Source: Exilispira sp964581895 (GTDB lineage: Bacteria > Spirochaetota > JAAYUW01). Taken from it: a DNA stretch of 64,000 bases. A program made the position numbers and the translations under genes. Within the stretch, counting starts at the first letter, position 1, and each line of letters begins with the position of its first letter. Shown one piece after another: positions 27,830 through 37,354 of the stretch. The notes under the pieces are model-generated. The model was given only the letters and a program-made list of their open reading frames with translations. It searched no databases and was not told the origin of the DNA. Location: positions 186,001 to 250,000 of the forward strand of contig CAZOPR010000001.1 in the NCBI GenBank assembly GCA_964581895.1. Direction: 5' to 3'.

Positions 27830-30025
27830 TTATAATTTATCAATCATTCTTTCTATAGAGTACAAAGCTGCACATGACCAGGCTTGTGCAGGGCAACCTT
27901 TTGCGAGATGTGGGTTTAATCCATCCCATACTTCTGCTATTGAAGCTTTATGGTTTTTAATAAAACCATTTCTTAACCTATTTATTATATTTTCCAGTTC
28001 TTTTTTTAATATATTTTTATTTTCATATATTTTTTCAAGACATTTTGCATAAAATAAAAGTAAGAATGGCCAAACAGTACCTTGATGATATGCTATATCT
28101 CTTGCAATTTGAGAACCTATATATTTTTTCTTGAAAGATGGGTCCTTAAAAGAAAGTGTTCTTAATCCATAAGGAGTCAAAAGCTCTTTTTTAGCTATTT
28201 CAATGGCTAATTCAATTTTATCTTTTGAGACAAAATCAAATGGCAAAGATAAAGCCATTAAGAAATTTGGTCTTGTTTCAAAAATAGGTTCTTTTTGGTA
28301 AATCCTATCTGCAATTAAATTGGATTGAAAATATTTTTGCATAGATTCTTTAGTTTTTTTTGCTAATTCTAAAATTTCATTTTTAGAAAGATTGTATATT
28401 GAGTCATTTATTTTATTCTTATTACTGATTCTATCAAGATTTAGTTGTTCCATTAGTTCAGTGGTAATCATTAAAGAGTTGTACCAAAGACCATTTATTT
28501 CTATTGGCGCACCATATCGAGGTGTTATGGCTTTACCATTTAAAACAACATCCATCCATGTAAGTGCAATAGAATCATTTTTTATAATTTCAATAAGGGA
28601 TTCATCATTTAAAAAAAATTGATTATTTTTATTGAAAATATAATTTAAGATAATTTCAGAAATAAAATTAAAAATTTTTCTTTTTTTTGTTAAAGGCAGA
28701 TGTTGAAAAATTTCATAACTTCTTATTATAAACCATAGTGAACTATCTATATTATTATATGCATAATTTTTTCCTTCAAAAACGACATTTGGCAATATCC
28801 CATCTTTCATTTTTTCAGCATAATTTACCAAAGTATTGTAAGCGAAATGATAATCTTTTACAGTATCACAACCAGGTATAAAAGCTATAAGGCTTATCAT
28901 TGTGTCTCTTCCCCAACAGGTGAACCAGGGGTAACCTGCGATAATATCATTTTTTAATTTGAAATCTATCATCGCCAATTTTAGAATTTTTCTGTATTCA
29001 CTATAAGTGTATAAATCTATGTTATCAAATTTAATTTCTGAAAAAATATTTTTAGGTTCTATATCTTGAATTTTCTTTTTTTTCTCTTTATTAACAAACA
29101 AATCTGGTTTATATTTTAAAAATGGATGATCAAAAGCCAGTGGATATTCCTGATAATATTTTATTGATTGCCTTAAAATATTTTTTATTTCATGAATTAA
29201 TTCATCTTCTTTAGTAGTTATCTTATTTTTATCATAATTTTCTATCTCAACTGTAATTTTTGAATCTGAAAAGATTAAAGCAAATGTTTCTCCCTTTTCG
29301 AGTGTTTTGTTTATAGTAAATGGATTTATAAGATCTTCAAAGGAATCATAACCTCTTTCTGCTTCTCTTGAATAATATATATTTCTATAAATATTCTTCT
29401 GAAAAAATATCTTAAAATTTGGAATTTCAGATTCATCATATATATAAGTATAGACTCCTATATTATTATCATTTCTTTGAAAATAAATCTCATACTCTTT
29501 CATGCTTTTTTCAGAATCAAGTATATAGGAGATATTATCAAATGTGCCTGGCTTATTTATATTATGGTAGAATCTACATGAAAATTTTGGTTTTAACTCG
29601 ATATTCATTTTTTCTGATGAATAATTTGTATAAAAAACAATATTTATATTTTTATCTGGATGCATCATCAAATATTTTGCTATCAAAATATCAGAATTAA
29701 AAGGGTAAGAAGAATAAAGAAAAAATGGAAAAGGTCGCATGTATGATTTTACAAGATGTCTGTAACCATAAGGATAGATAATATTTAAATAATTATTAGA
29801 ATCAAGGTAAAAACTACTGTTATGAATAAATACTTTTTCTTCAATGGAACTTACAAGATGATTTCTTACCAAATTATCATCAGAAGCAATAAGTAAACCA
29901 TCATATTTTCTTTCATTTATTAAATTTCCAAAACCTAAAGCAAAACCGCCTCGACCATTTGTTAGTATCCATTCGTTATAAAAGTTTTCGAATAAAGGAC
30001 CATCAAAAAATTTGATATCCATCAT
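27830..30025 (-). CDS. Glycogen debranching enzyme (amylo-alpha-1,6-glucosidase type)
   Basis: A 731-residue protein with an N-terminal beta-sandwich (GDE_N type; WILTNGRGGFALG near the start) and a C-terminal alpha/alpha-barrel of the bacterial/archaeal debranching enzyme family. Conserved motifs are YPWFTCWGRDTMISL, VEINGLWYNSL, and DIAYHQGTVWPFLL. It hydrolyses alpha-1,6 branches left by phosphorylase. It is the first gene of the minus-strand glycogen operon; AAGGAG precedes two adjacent ATG codons, the second (30022) having the better spacing. A lysine-rich insertion lies between the two domains (about residues 320-345). Confidence 0.92.
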   Translation of the reverse strand: MMDIKFFDGPLFENFYNEWILTNGRGGFALGFGNLINERKYDGLLIASDDNLVRNHLVSSIEEKVFIHNSSFYLDSNNYLNIIYPYGYRHLVKSYMRPFPFFLYSSYPFNSDILIAKYLMMHPDKNINIVFYTNYSSEKMNIELKPKFSCRFYHNINKPGTFDNISYILDSEKSMKEYEIYFQRNDNNIGVYTYIYDESEIPNFKIFFQKNIYRNIYYSREAERGYDSFEDLINPFTINKTLEKGETFALIFSDSKITVEIENYDKNKITTKEDELIHEIKNILRQSIKYYQEYPLAFDHPFLKYKPDLFVNKEKKKKIQDIEPKNIFSEIKFDNIDLYTYSEYRKILKLAMIDFKLKNDIIAGYPWFTCWGRDTMISLIAFIPGCDTVKDYHFAYNTLVNYAEKMKDGILPNVVFEGKNYAYNNIDSSLWFIIRSYEIFQHLPLTKKRKIFNFISEIILNYIFNKNNQFFLNDESLIEIIKNDSIALTWMDVVLNGKAITPRYGAPIEINGLWYNSLMITTELMEQLNLDRISNKNKINDSIYNLSKNEILELAKKTKESMQKYFQSNLIADRIYQKEPIFETRPNFLMALSLPFDFVSKDKIELAIEIAKKELLTPYGLRTLSFKDPSFKKKYIGSQIARDIAYHQGTVWPFLLLFYAKCLEKIYENKNILKKELENIINRLRNGFIKNHKASIAEVWDGLNPHLAKGCPAQAWSCAALYSIERMIDKL

Positions 30026-30108
30026 TATTCTCCTTATATGATTATAAAATATAAATCAATGATTTCAAAGATAAAATAGAAAAATTTAAAATTTTTTGAT
30101 ATTAAAAT

Positions 30109-30648
30109 TTATTTTATGATAAAAGGCAAATCGGTGGAATTTTCAATAGCAAATTTTTTAAGTTTTTCACATGTAATTTTAGGAGATTCAACAATAACCT
30201 TTGATCCTCCAATAATATCTATCATTCCAAGTTCATTTTCAAATCTTGGTACTATATGTTCATGGATATGTTTGATAGAGGCACCAGAATTTTCACCAAT
30301 ATTAAAGCCAATATTGAAGCCAGAAGGATTGTACAAAAATTTTAGTCCTTTAATAAAAAATTTGGTTAAAGTGAAAAGATGAAAATTTTCATTATCAGTT
30401 AGATCTAAAAAGTTTTCAACATGTCTATTAGGAAAAAGCATTATATGTCCGCTATTATATGGGTACAAATTTACACAGGTAGATATAAGGTCAGATTTAC
30501 AGATTAAAAGAGAGTCTTGTGTATGATTTAAAATATCACATAAGATACAGCTTTTCTGTTTATCCTTTTTATTTATAAAGTACTTCATCTTATCAAACTG
30601 ATAAACATATTTAGTAAAAATTGTTCCAAGATTATCTAATTTCTTCAT
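30109..30648 (-). CDS. HIT-family nucleotide hydrolase/transferase
   Basis: A 179-residue histidine-triad protein. The triad is in SIKHIHEHIVPRF, preceded by NSGASI; the N-terminal zinc-type CxxC is SCILCDI and the fold includes NSGHIMLFPNRHV. The pattern is closest to the diadenosine tetraphosphate (Ap4A) phosphorylase-like branch, which cleaves dinucleoside polyphosphates, but the exact substrate is not certain. One triad spacer is Glu where a hydrophobic residue is usual. The ATG overlaps the stop of the upstream universal stress protein (ATGA), so the two are translationally coupled; a stress-alarmone link is an inference. Confidence 0.88.
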   Translation of the reverse strand: MKKLDNLGTIFTKYVYQFDKMKYFINKKDKQKSCILCDILNHTQDSLLICKSDLISTCVNLYPYNSGHIMLFPNRHVENFLDLTDNENFHLFTLTKFFIKGLKFLYNPSGFNIGFNIGENSGASIKHIHEHIVPRFENELGMIDIIGGSKVIVESPKITCEKLKKFAIENSTDLPFIIK

Positions 30649-31115
30649 TTTCTTTTGGATATATCTATTTTATAAATAAGAATAGGTATATCAATATGAT
30701 GACTTATATAGTCTACGACAGAGCCTAAAAAAATATCTTTTAAGTTTGTTTTTCCATGACTTCCAATTATTACTAGATCATATTTATTTTCTTTAGCATA
30801 ATCACATATTTGAGAATAGGGTATTCCAAGGTCTACTTCTATATTATAGTTAACTTCTTTTATATCAAAACTTTCAATCATCTTCTTAAACTCGGTTTCA
30901 GCAGATTCTTTCATTTGCTGTTGTGATTCTTCATCCAATTTAACTTCCGGATAATATTCAGGGAAGGTATATACAGTATTATAAGTAAAGAAATTTCTTT
31001 CATCAATTACATGGTAAAAAGTAAGATTGGCATTTAGTCTTTTAGATAAGTCAGTGGCATACTTAGCAATAGATTCAGCAGATCTTGAAAAATCAAGAGG
31101 AACAAGTATTTTCAT
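30645..31115 (-). CDS. Universal stress protein (UspA family), ATP-binding type
   Basis: A 156-residue Usp domain. It starts MKILVPLDFSRSAESIAKYA and ends with the nucleotide-binding signature IIGSHGKTNLKDIFLGSV, matching G-x2-G-x9-G-(S/T), which marks the ATP-binding subgroup. A good GGGGGG-type Shine-Dalgarno precedes the ATG. It is first in a two-gene unit with the HIT protein; both handle adenine nucleotides, which may explain the pairing. Confidence 0.92.
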   Translation of the reverse strand: MKILVPLDFSRSAESIAKYATDLSKRLNANLTFYHVIDERNFFTYNTVYTFPEYYPEVKLDEESQQQMKESAETEFKKMIESFDIKEVNYNIEVDLGIPYSQICDYAKENKYDLVIIGSHGKTNLKDIFLGSVVDYISHHIDIPILIYKIDISKRK

Positions 31116-31145
31116 AAATTCCCCCCTATATACAATTTTATCCTG

Positions 31146-31607
31146 TTATCTATATTTTAACTTCCTATTTATCATTCTGTCAATATCTTTTTTCTTAATA
31201 GTTTCTCTTTTATCATATAATTTTTTACCTTTTGCTAATCCAAGTTCAACTTTCACAAGTTGATTTTTTATATAAATAGAAAGAGGAATAAGAGTATATC
31301 CAGCCTGATTTATTTTTCTTCCTATTTTTATTATTTCTTTTTTATGTAAAAGCAGTTTTTTGGGGCGAGAAACATCGTGTTTTATATAACCAGAGTTTTT
31401 ATATTCCTGAACTAAAAACCCATATAAATATATTTCATTATTTTTTGTTACTTTAGCGTAGGAATCAGCAATACTGCAATGACCTTCTCTTATAGATTTT
31501 ATTTCAGTTCCTTTTAATACTATTCCTGCTTCATACTTTTCTTCGATAAAATACTCAAAATATGCTTTTTTATTTTTTAAAATAATTTTAATTGAATCAG
31601 AATCCAT
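31146..31607 (-). CDS. smpB: SsrA-binding protein SmpB
   Basis: SmpB binds tmRNA and brings it to stalled ribosomes for trans-translation. The family landmarks are NKKAYFEYFIEEKYEAGIVLKG (within that, EAGIVLKGTEIKSIR), CSIADSYAKV, RPKKLLLHKKEI and KVELGLAKGKKLYDKRE, followed by a basic C-terminal tail. The 153-residue length is normal. GAGG precedes the ATG. I looked for the tmRNA gene nearby and did not find it. Confidence 0.97.
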   Translation of the reverse strand: MDSDSIKIILKNKKAYFEYFIEEKYEAGIVLKGTEIKSIREGHCSIADSYAKVTKNNEIYLYGFLVQEYKNSGYIKHDVSRPKKLLLHKKEIIKIGRKINQAGYTLIPLSIYIKNQLVKVELGLAKGKKLYDKRETIKKKDIDRMINRKLKYR

Positions 31608-31735
31608 AACAACCTCAAAAAATAGCTTTTTCTCTCTATTATTTTGTTTTAATAAAATAGTTTAATTTTATAGAAATTCAATAAATTTAATAAATAATTG
31701 AAAAATTATAAATTTTAATTATTAAATCAAAAAAG

Positions 31736-32575
31736 ATGAAATATAAAGGTATTATAACTTTTGATCTTGATGGAACACTTATAACTACTGCTTCTAAAGC
31801 AAAAAAATCTTATATAGATGCTTTTAAGAAAACATTTAATATTTATGATATCGATGAACCAAATTTTAAAGGGGGTGTTGATTTAGAGATTTTAAGTAAT
31901 CTCTGTAAAAATTATGGAATAAACCTTAACCCTGAAAATGAAAAGACTTTTATACAAAACTACTTAAAAAATCTTGAAAATATAGGCAATTTCGAATCCT
32001 GGCTTGCATATGAATATGTATATGATTTTTTAAAATTTTTAAAGAATCTTGGATTTTTATTGGTTATTGTTTCTGGTAATTATTACGAGACTGGAATTTT
32101 TAAGTTAAAAAAAACATATCTTGATAAATATTTTGTATTTTTATCATTTAATAATAAAGAAAAAAGTAGAATTGAAATTATGCAAAAAGCTATGCAATTT
32201 GCAAAAGATAATATTCTAAAAATATATGCTCATTTTGGTGATGCCTTTTCAGACATTGTAACTTCTCTTCATTTTGATATAACCCCTTTTTTATTTCTAT
32301 CAGAAATTGATCAGAAGTGGTTTTCAAATTTTAAAAGTAAGCTTAAAGCTAAACTTTTAGTAAAAGATATTACATTACTTGAAAATAAAATAAATTCAAT
32401 TTACTTTATAAATTCATCAAGTATAAATGAATTAGATTTAAAAACTGAAAAGTATCCTATGAAACCTTCAATAAATTCGAAGCAAAATCTTTTTATTTTT
32501 AATTCCTACAGAGAAATAAAAAATAATTTTGAAAATATTATCAATTTATGTATCATAAATTCTGGAGGGAAATGA
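31736..32575 (+). CDS. HAD-superfamily phosphatase-like hydrolase
   Basis: A 279-residue haloacid dehalogenase-fold protein. Motif I is ITFDLDGTLIT with both aspartates; motif II is LVIVSGNYYE; a lysine follows in FNNKEKSRIEIM; motif III is HFGDAFSDIVTSL with GDxxxD-type acids. The cap is a helical C1 type. It resembles phosphoglycolate/pyrophosphatase-like HADs, but the C-terminal 80 residues are not recognisable and the substrate is unknown. It overlaps the downstream small membrane protein start by ATGA. Confidence 0.8.
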   Translation: MKYKGIITFDLDGTLITTASKAKKSYIDAFKKTFNIYDIDEPNFKGGVDLEILSNLCKNYGINLNPENEKTFIQNYLKNLENIGNFESWLAYEYVYDFLKFLKNLGFLLVIVSGNYYETGIFKLKKTYLDKYFVFLSFNNKEKSRIEIMQKAMQFAKDNILKIYAHFGDAFSDIVTSLHFDITPFLFLSEIDQKWFSNFKSKLKAKLLVKDITLLENKINSIYFINSSSINELDLKTEKYPMKPSINSKQNLFIFNSYREIKNNFENIINLCIINSGGK

Positions 32576-32907
32576 TGGAAAATTTTTTTACTCTACCTTT
32601 GAGGTTGGATTTTTTATCAGCTATTATTATAATTTTATTCTCATTATTTGGTATAATTTTTTATAAACATAAAAAGGACAAAGTATTTTTATCGGCTATA
32701 TTGTTATTGCAGATTATAATATTAGGTGTTTTGTTTAATATAATAAAACATTTTCCTAACATATTAACTATCAGTTCATCTATCTCAGTTCTTGTAATTA
32801 TTTTATTCTTAATTTTTAAAAGTGATAAAATCTTTACATATATTTCTTTTTTGTTGCATTTTACTTCTCTGATACAGATTTTATATATACTTAAAATTGT
32901 AAGTTAG
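32572..32907 (+). CDS. Small polytopic membrane protein, unknown function
   Basis: A 111-residue hydrophobic protein with three or four membrane segments (about 14-31, 40-60, 66-84 and 88-108). I do not recognise a family. The start at 32572 is preferred over the upstream ATG 32548, because GGAGGG (32564-32569) sits just before it and the ATG overlaps the stop of the HAD gene (ATGA). The coupling suggests it works with the HAD protein or the following TPR-like protein. Confidence 0.65.
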   Translation: MMENFFTLPLRLDFLSAIIIILFSLFGIIFYKHKKDKVFLSAILLLQIIILGVLFNIIKHFPNILTISSSISVLVIILFLIFKSDKIFTYISFLLHFTSLIQILYILKIVS

Positions 32908-32940
32908 ACTTCAGGTTTTTATTATTTAATAATTATTAAA

Positions 32941-34617
32941 ATGAGTGAATTTAATTTAGAAAATAGAATTGATTTTGCAAAAAAACTTTCAAATCAAAGT
33001 ATAGTAAATGCTTATAAGTATATAGTAGGTTTATATGAAGAAAATAAAAATTATCTTGATGAAAAAGAAAACTTAAAATTATTATTATTAATTATCGAAT
33101 TTCAGCAAAAGATAAATCCCCAGGAAGATATTGATTATTTTTTTAAGAAAGCTCTTGAATATGCAATTAAATATAAAGATAACAATTCTATTATTTTGCT
33201 TTATAAATTCTATTGTCAGATTTTATATAGAAATGCTAAATTAGATAAATGTGAATTGTTGATTGAAAATTTTTTTTCTAATTTTGAAGAATATGCATCT
33301 TTTCAAAATCAACTTGAGTTAAAAGAAATTGGGATAGCGATAAGTAGTTTATTAAAAGAAAATGCAAAAGATGAGGAAGATTTTTCAAAATTAATAGAAG
33401 GAAATATCCAACCTGATCAAATAATTAAAATTATAGTATCTTTTAGCAGAAAATATATTTCATCATTAGATGAAAAAGAGATTTTAAAACTTTTAAGTAT
33501 TTTTAGGTTAGGTTTAAAATATATTATTAAAAACAAAGATCACTTCAAGATATATCATTATGCTTTTGCTGAACTTCACAACCTTGTAGGGAATTTATAT
33601 TATTATTTTGGTCTTTTCAACAAAGCCCAAAGGCATTTTTTAAGAGCCTTTATGGAAAGTTTATCTGATCCTGATGTCAATCTTTTTGCTAAGTTTCAAA
33701 AAAATATATCGATTTCTCTTTATGAACTTGGTGAAATTGGAAAAGCAAATAAATATTTTTTTATGATAGAAAAATTATATAAAAAGATAGAAGATCCCAT
33801 AGTATTAAATCAGTTCTATTCGGTTTTGGGTCTTTCATATTTAAGGCAAGGTAAATATTCAATCGGCCATTCAATGTTAAAGTCAGCTATTAAATATAGA
33901 ATGTCTATTAAAGATTATTGGACCTTATTGCATACATTAAACTATGCCATTATTTTTAGTCTTGATCGAACACCTGAAAAAGCTTATTATTATTTTCTTT
34001 ACTTTGAAAAGATAGTTACAAAAATACCAAATAGTTACTATTATCTTTATTATATTTTGTATCGCTCAATATTTAGCAAAAGCAAATTTGATTCTAGACT
34101 TTTTCTGCAAAAATTAGTTAAATACCCAATCTATTCTTTAAGACTGATCCCTTTATTTTCACTTTGCTTAAAGTATAAAATCAAACTAACAAAATTTGAT
34201 AAGTTTTTGGCTATAATTTCATTATTTAAAGAAAGTTTTAAAAATGAAATGACAGAGAAAAATTTTAACAAATTTGCAAACCAATTTTTTGAATATAAAG
34301 ATTTAATAGAGCTTAAAGTCAATGATGATTTTAAGATAAAATCGAAACTTCCTTTTATATTGGATAATAAAAAATTTGAAATACAATGGGATGAATTTAT
34401 ATTGAAAGATTTACCAAACTTAGATGAAAGAAAATTAATTGATATTCTTTACATAAAGCTCTTACCCAGTGGCACAAGAATTAATTATAGAAATAAAGAT
34501 TATATATTAGAATTTGACTACAAAAATGAATTACTTAATGATTTTAATATTTGGGTAAGAAAAACATTGTTCAGTAGAATTAATCTTGAAAAGATTATTC
34601 TTACCACTTTTGAGTAA
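32941..34617 (+). CDS. TPR-like helical repeat protein, unknown function
   Basis: A 558-residue soluble protein made of helix pairs. The clearest TPR-like unit is HNLVGNLYYYFGLFNKAQRHFLRAF; others are SYLRQGKYSIGHSMLKSAI and FEYALKYKDN-type stretches near the N-terminus (ALEYAIKYKDN). No catalytic motif is visible; the last 70 residues look like a small beta domain (about 465-555). Its 3' end overlaps the convergent class III cyclase/ATPase gene by 17 bases. TPR proteins often regulate such STAND/AAA proteins, but adjacency alone is weak evidence. Confidence 0.65.
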   Translation: MSEFNLENRIDFAKKLSNQSIVNAYKYIVGLYEENKNYLDEKENLKLLLLIIEFQQKINPQEDIDYFFKKALEYAIKYKDNNSIILLYKFYCQILYRNAKLDKCELLIENFFSNFEEYASFQNQLELKEIGIAISSLLKENAKDEEDFSKLIEGNIQPDQIIKIIVSFSRKYISSLDEKEILKLLSIFRLGLKYIIKNKDHFKIYHYAFAELHNLVGNLYYYFGLFNKAQRHFLRAFMESLSDPDVNLFAKFQKNISISLYELGEIGKANKYFFMIEKLYKKIEDPIVLNQFYSVLGLSYLRQGKYSIGHSMLKSAIKYRMSIKDYWTLLHTLNYAIIFSLDRTPEKAYYYFLYFEKIVTKIPNSYYYLYYILYRSIFSKSKFDSRLFLQKLVKYPIYSLRLIPLFSLCLKYKIKLTKFDKFLAIISLFKESFKNEMTEKNFNKFANQFFEYKDLIELKVNDDFKIKSKLPFILDNKKFEIQWDEFILKDLPNLDERKLIDILYIKLLPSGTRINYRNKDYILEFDYKNELLNDFNIWVRKTLFSRINLEKIILTTFE

Positions 34618-37339
34618 CACCTAAAACAATTTTAGCAAAATCTTTAATCTGATTGTTCTTTTCTTTGAATTTTTCTAATAATTCAATTGAATTACCTATT
34701 TTAATTTTTATTTCATTATTAATCAGATTTATCTCTTCACAAGGTTCCTTTTTTATCATATTAAAATACCAATTTGAAACAACAAGAGGTATATAATATG
34801 GAGGATTGGCAAATAACTTATCAGAATTACAAATTGATGCTTTTAAGATATCATTTTCATCAAGTAGTTCTTGCTGGTGTTCGAAGGAGAAAGAAAAAAT
34901 ATGATATATTATTTCATTTATCTGCTTAAGTTGCGGTAAAAGCTTAAACTCCATTTTCCTGTGGATACCATAATATTGGAAATTAGACATTAGAAAATTA
35001 ACATAAAAAAATAAACCATAGTAATATTCAATAAAAACAGGAATATTTAATTCAAGAACAATTTTTTCAGATAATCTTAGCATTCTGTTTATAAAATTTA
35101 TTGGTTTTTTCTTATAATAGATAAATAAAGAGATATTTTCAATAAGAATAAAAAAAAGTTGAACCTTATTTGTCAATAAATATGTTGGATTGAAATAAAT
35201 TTTTTCAAAATTCTGATAAAATTCATTATTTTCCATAAAAATATCATTTATTTTTTCAAATATATTCTCTTCTTTTAAGCTTTTGTTTTCGTAAAATGGG
35301 AAATAAAAAATAAAATTATAATCTTTCTTAAAACTTTTCAAAGGTTGAATAGATTCCAAAATAGTGTGGTATTCATCAAAATTGTCTATCATCAATTTTG
35401 GATAAACAAGCAATTTTATTAAATAAAGGTAAAAAGAAAAATGTTGACTATTATCAATTTTAGCAAGATCATTTTTCTCTAAGACCTTTTCTGGATATAA
35501 AAAAAAGGTAATTGATTTTATTTCTTTTATATGACTTATATCATCAAAATTTTTTATAATTATTTCGACCTCTTCTTTTTGTAAAACATTGAACAGATAG
35601 GGGAAAATTCTTTTATCAAGTAAAATAAATTTTAAGATTTTATTAAAAAAAGGAACCTCTGATTTTTTAATAATTTTTTTAAGTAAAATCAATTTATTTT
35701 CTATAGTTTGTTTTTCAAGTTCTACTATACAAGAAGATAAAAAATCATCTTCATTTTCTAAAATAACTTCATCTTCCTCATATAGCAATAAAATATATGA
35801 AATCTTATCTATCAAATCATCAGTTATTTTCAAAAGTATATTAATAATAGACTTTTTTAGTTGCTTTGATGTAGAGTTTATAATAAATTGTCTTAAATAA
35901 TCATTTGCTATCTTGAAATACCCGTCATTAAATATTAACCATCCTTTTTCTTTTGATAATTCAATAGATTCTTCAAGATAATTGTAATTAACTTGTGTTG
36001 ATATCTCTTTTAAGATATCGTAAGAAAGTGGTTGATAGGAAAAAGCTAAAATAGAAAGTAGTATTTGCATTTTATCATCAATACCATTTATTCTGTAACA
36101 ATGTTCAAGAATATCTTCTCTTTTTAAGAAGATTTCTTCAAAATCTATGTTAATTATCTGTTCATCACTTAAAAGCAGTTCATTTTTTAGTAGAGATAAA
36201 ATATTATAAGCCCTACCAATATAGGCTTCAGATAGATTATAAAGTTTTAACTCAAATGTTGCTGAAACTGGTTTTTCAAAATAATTTTGAAGGAAATTGT
36301 CAAATTCTTCAAAAGATAGTTTACCAATCTTGAAAATCTTAAAACCAGACTTTGAAAGTAAATCGGTAAAATTATCTTCCAAAAGATTATCAAATGAATA
36401 AATTAGAATAACTGGATTTGAATCGCTAAGTTTATTGAGATAGTTAATTGTCTCACTTTGAAAATTCAAGCAATTGAAGTTATCTATTATTATTAATTGA
36501 TTTTCGTTTTTATCAAAAGGTTCATCAAAATTATCTAATGCAAAATTTATTCTTTGAATAAGATCTTCTGTTGTTTTTTCCCAATCATTTAAGGAGATGT
36601 AGATAGGATTAAATTTATATAATTTATTTATGTAAATAGCTATTTTATTTACTATACTAGTTTTTCCAGATCCAGCCGAACCTACAATTGCAATTTTAAT
36701 CTTTTTTTTATCTGATATATATCTAATTATTTCTACTTCTTCTTTACGATTAAAATAAAAATTTTTAGTATCTTCTAACTTAAAAATATTTTTCTTATCT
36801 TTTAAGGAAAATAAGTTTACTTTTTCATCTATCCCTTTAAGACTAAACTCTCCTATTTGTTCATATTCAAATAAACTACTGGATTTATCAACTATTATTT
36901 TAGAGACATAGGCTGAATTTGGTTTTGCAGCAGATTGAATTCTTGAAGCACTATTTATTGCTTGCCCTACAAAAACATCATATTGATCTCTTTTCGTTGT
37001 AGTAACAATCCCCGCATCTATTCCAATACGGATAGAAAAAGGGAATTTATTTTCTTTATTAAATATTTTAACACTTTTTAATATGCTATAAGCGCAATTA
37101 CATGCATTTAGCGTATCTTTCTCTGTTGATGAAGAAGAATAAAAGATTGCACAAATTGCATCTCCAATATATTTTTCAACCCAACCATTGTTTTTTCTTA
37201 TCTGATTTGAGCAAAAATCAAAGAAAGATGAAAGATAATCATCTACTAGTTCCGGATCATTTTTCTGGGAAAAATCTGTAAAACCAACAATATCAAGAAA
37301 CAAGGCAACAGCGAAGATTCTTTTTGTTCTTTGTTGCAT
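34601..37339 (-). CDS. Class III nucleotidyl cyclase fused to AAA/STAND-type ATPase
   Basis: A 912-residue protein. The N-terminal class III cyclase domain (about 8-180) has metal-binding Asp residues in ALFLDIVGFTDFS and KYIGDAICAIF, and the transition-state Asn/Arg in GQAINSASRIQ, so it is probably active and, by the Lys before IGD, adenylate-type. A P-loop IVGSAGSGKTSIVNK follows at about 222-236 with a Walker-B-like LIIIDNFNCL, then a long helical region without clear repeats. Such cyclase-ATPase fusions sense unknown signals through the C-terminal region. It converges on the TPR-like gene with a 17-base overlap. Confidence 0.87.
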   Translation of the reverse strand: MQQRTKRIFAVALFLDIVGFTDFSQKNDPELVDDYLSSFFDFCSNQIRKNNGWVEKYIGDAICAIFYSSSSTEKDTLNACNCAYSILKSVKIFNKENKFPFSIRIGIDAGIVTTTKRDQYDVFVGQAINSASRIQSAAKPNSAYVSKIIVDKSSSLFEYEQIGEFSLKGIDEKVNLFSLKDKKNIFKLEDTKNFYFNRKEEVEIIRYISDKKKIKIAIVGSAGSGKTSIVNKIAIYINKLYKFNPIYISLNDWEKTTEDLIQRINFALDNFDEPFDKNENQLIIIDNFNCLNFQSETINYLNKLSDSNPVILIYSFDNLLEDNFTDLLSKSGFKIFKIGKLSFEEFDNFLQNYFEKPVSATFELKLYNLSEAYIGRAYNILSLLKNELLLSDEQIINIDFEEIFLKREDILEHCYRINGIDDKMQILLSILAFSYQPLSYDILKEISTQVNYNYLEESIELSKEKGWLIFNDGYFKIANDYLRQFIINSTSKQLKKSIINILLKITDDLIDKISYILLLYEEDEVILENEDDFLSSCIVELEKQTIENKLILLKKIIKKSEVPFFNKILKFILLDKRIFPYLFNVLQKEEVEIIIKNFDDISHIKEIKSITFFLYPEKVLEKNDLAKIDNSQHFSFYLYLIKLLVYPKLMIDNFDEYHTILESIQPLKSFKKDYNFIFYFPFYENKSLKEENIFEKINDIFMENNEFYQNFEKIYFNPTYLLTNKVQLFFILIENISLFIYYKKKPINFINRMLRLSEKIVLELNIPVFIEYYYGLFFYVNFLMSNFQYYGIHRKMEFKLLPQLKQINEIIYHIFSFSFEHQQELLDENDILKASICNSDKLFANPPYYIPLVVSNWYFNMIKKEPCEEINLINNEIKIKIGNSIELLEKFKEKNNQIKDFAKIVLGVTQKW

Positions 37340-37354
37340 TTAATTATTATTAAA

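Noticed and set aside
31608..31735. Possible tmRNA next to smpB
   Set aside because: The spacer is too short and shows no tRNA-like domain.
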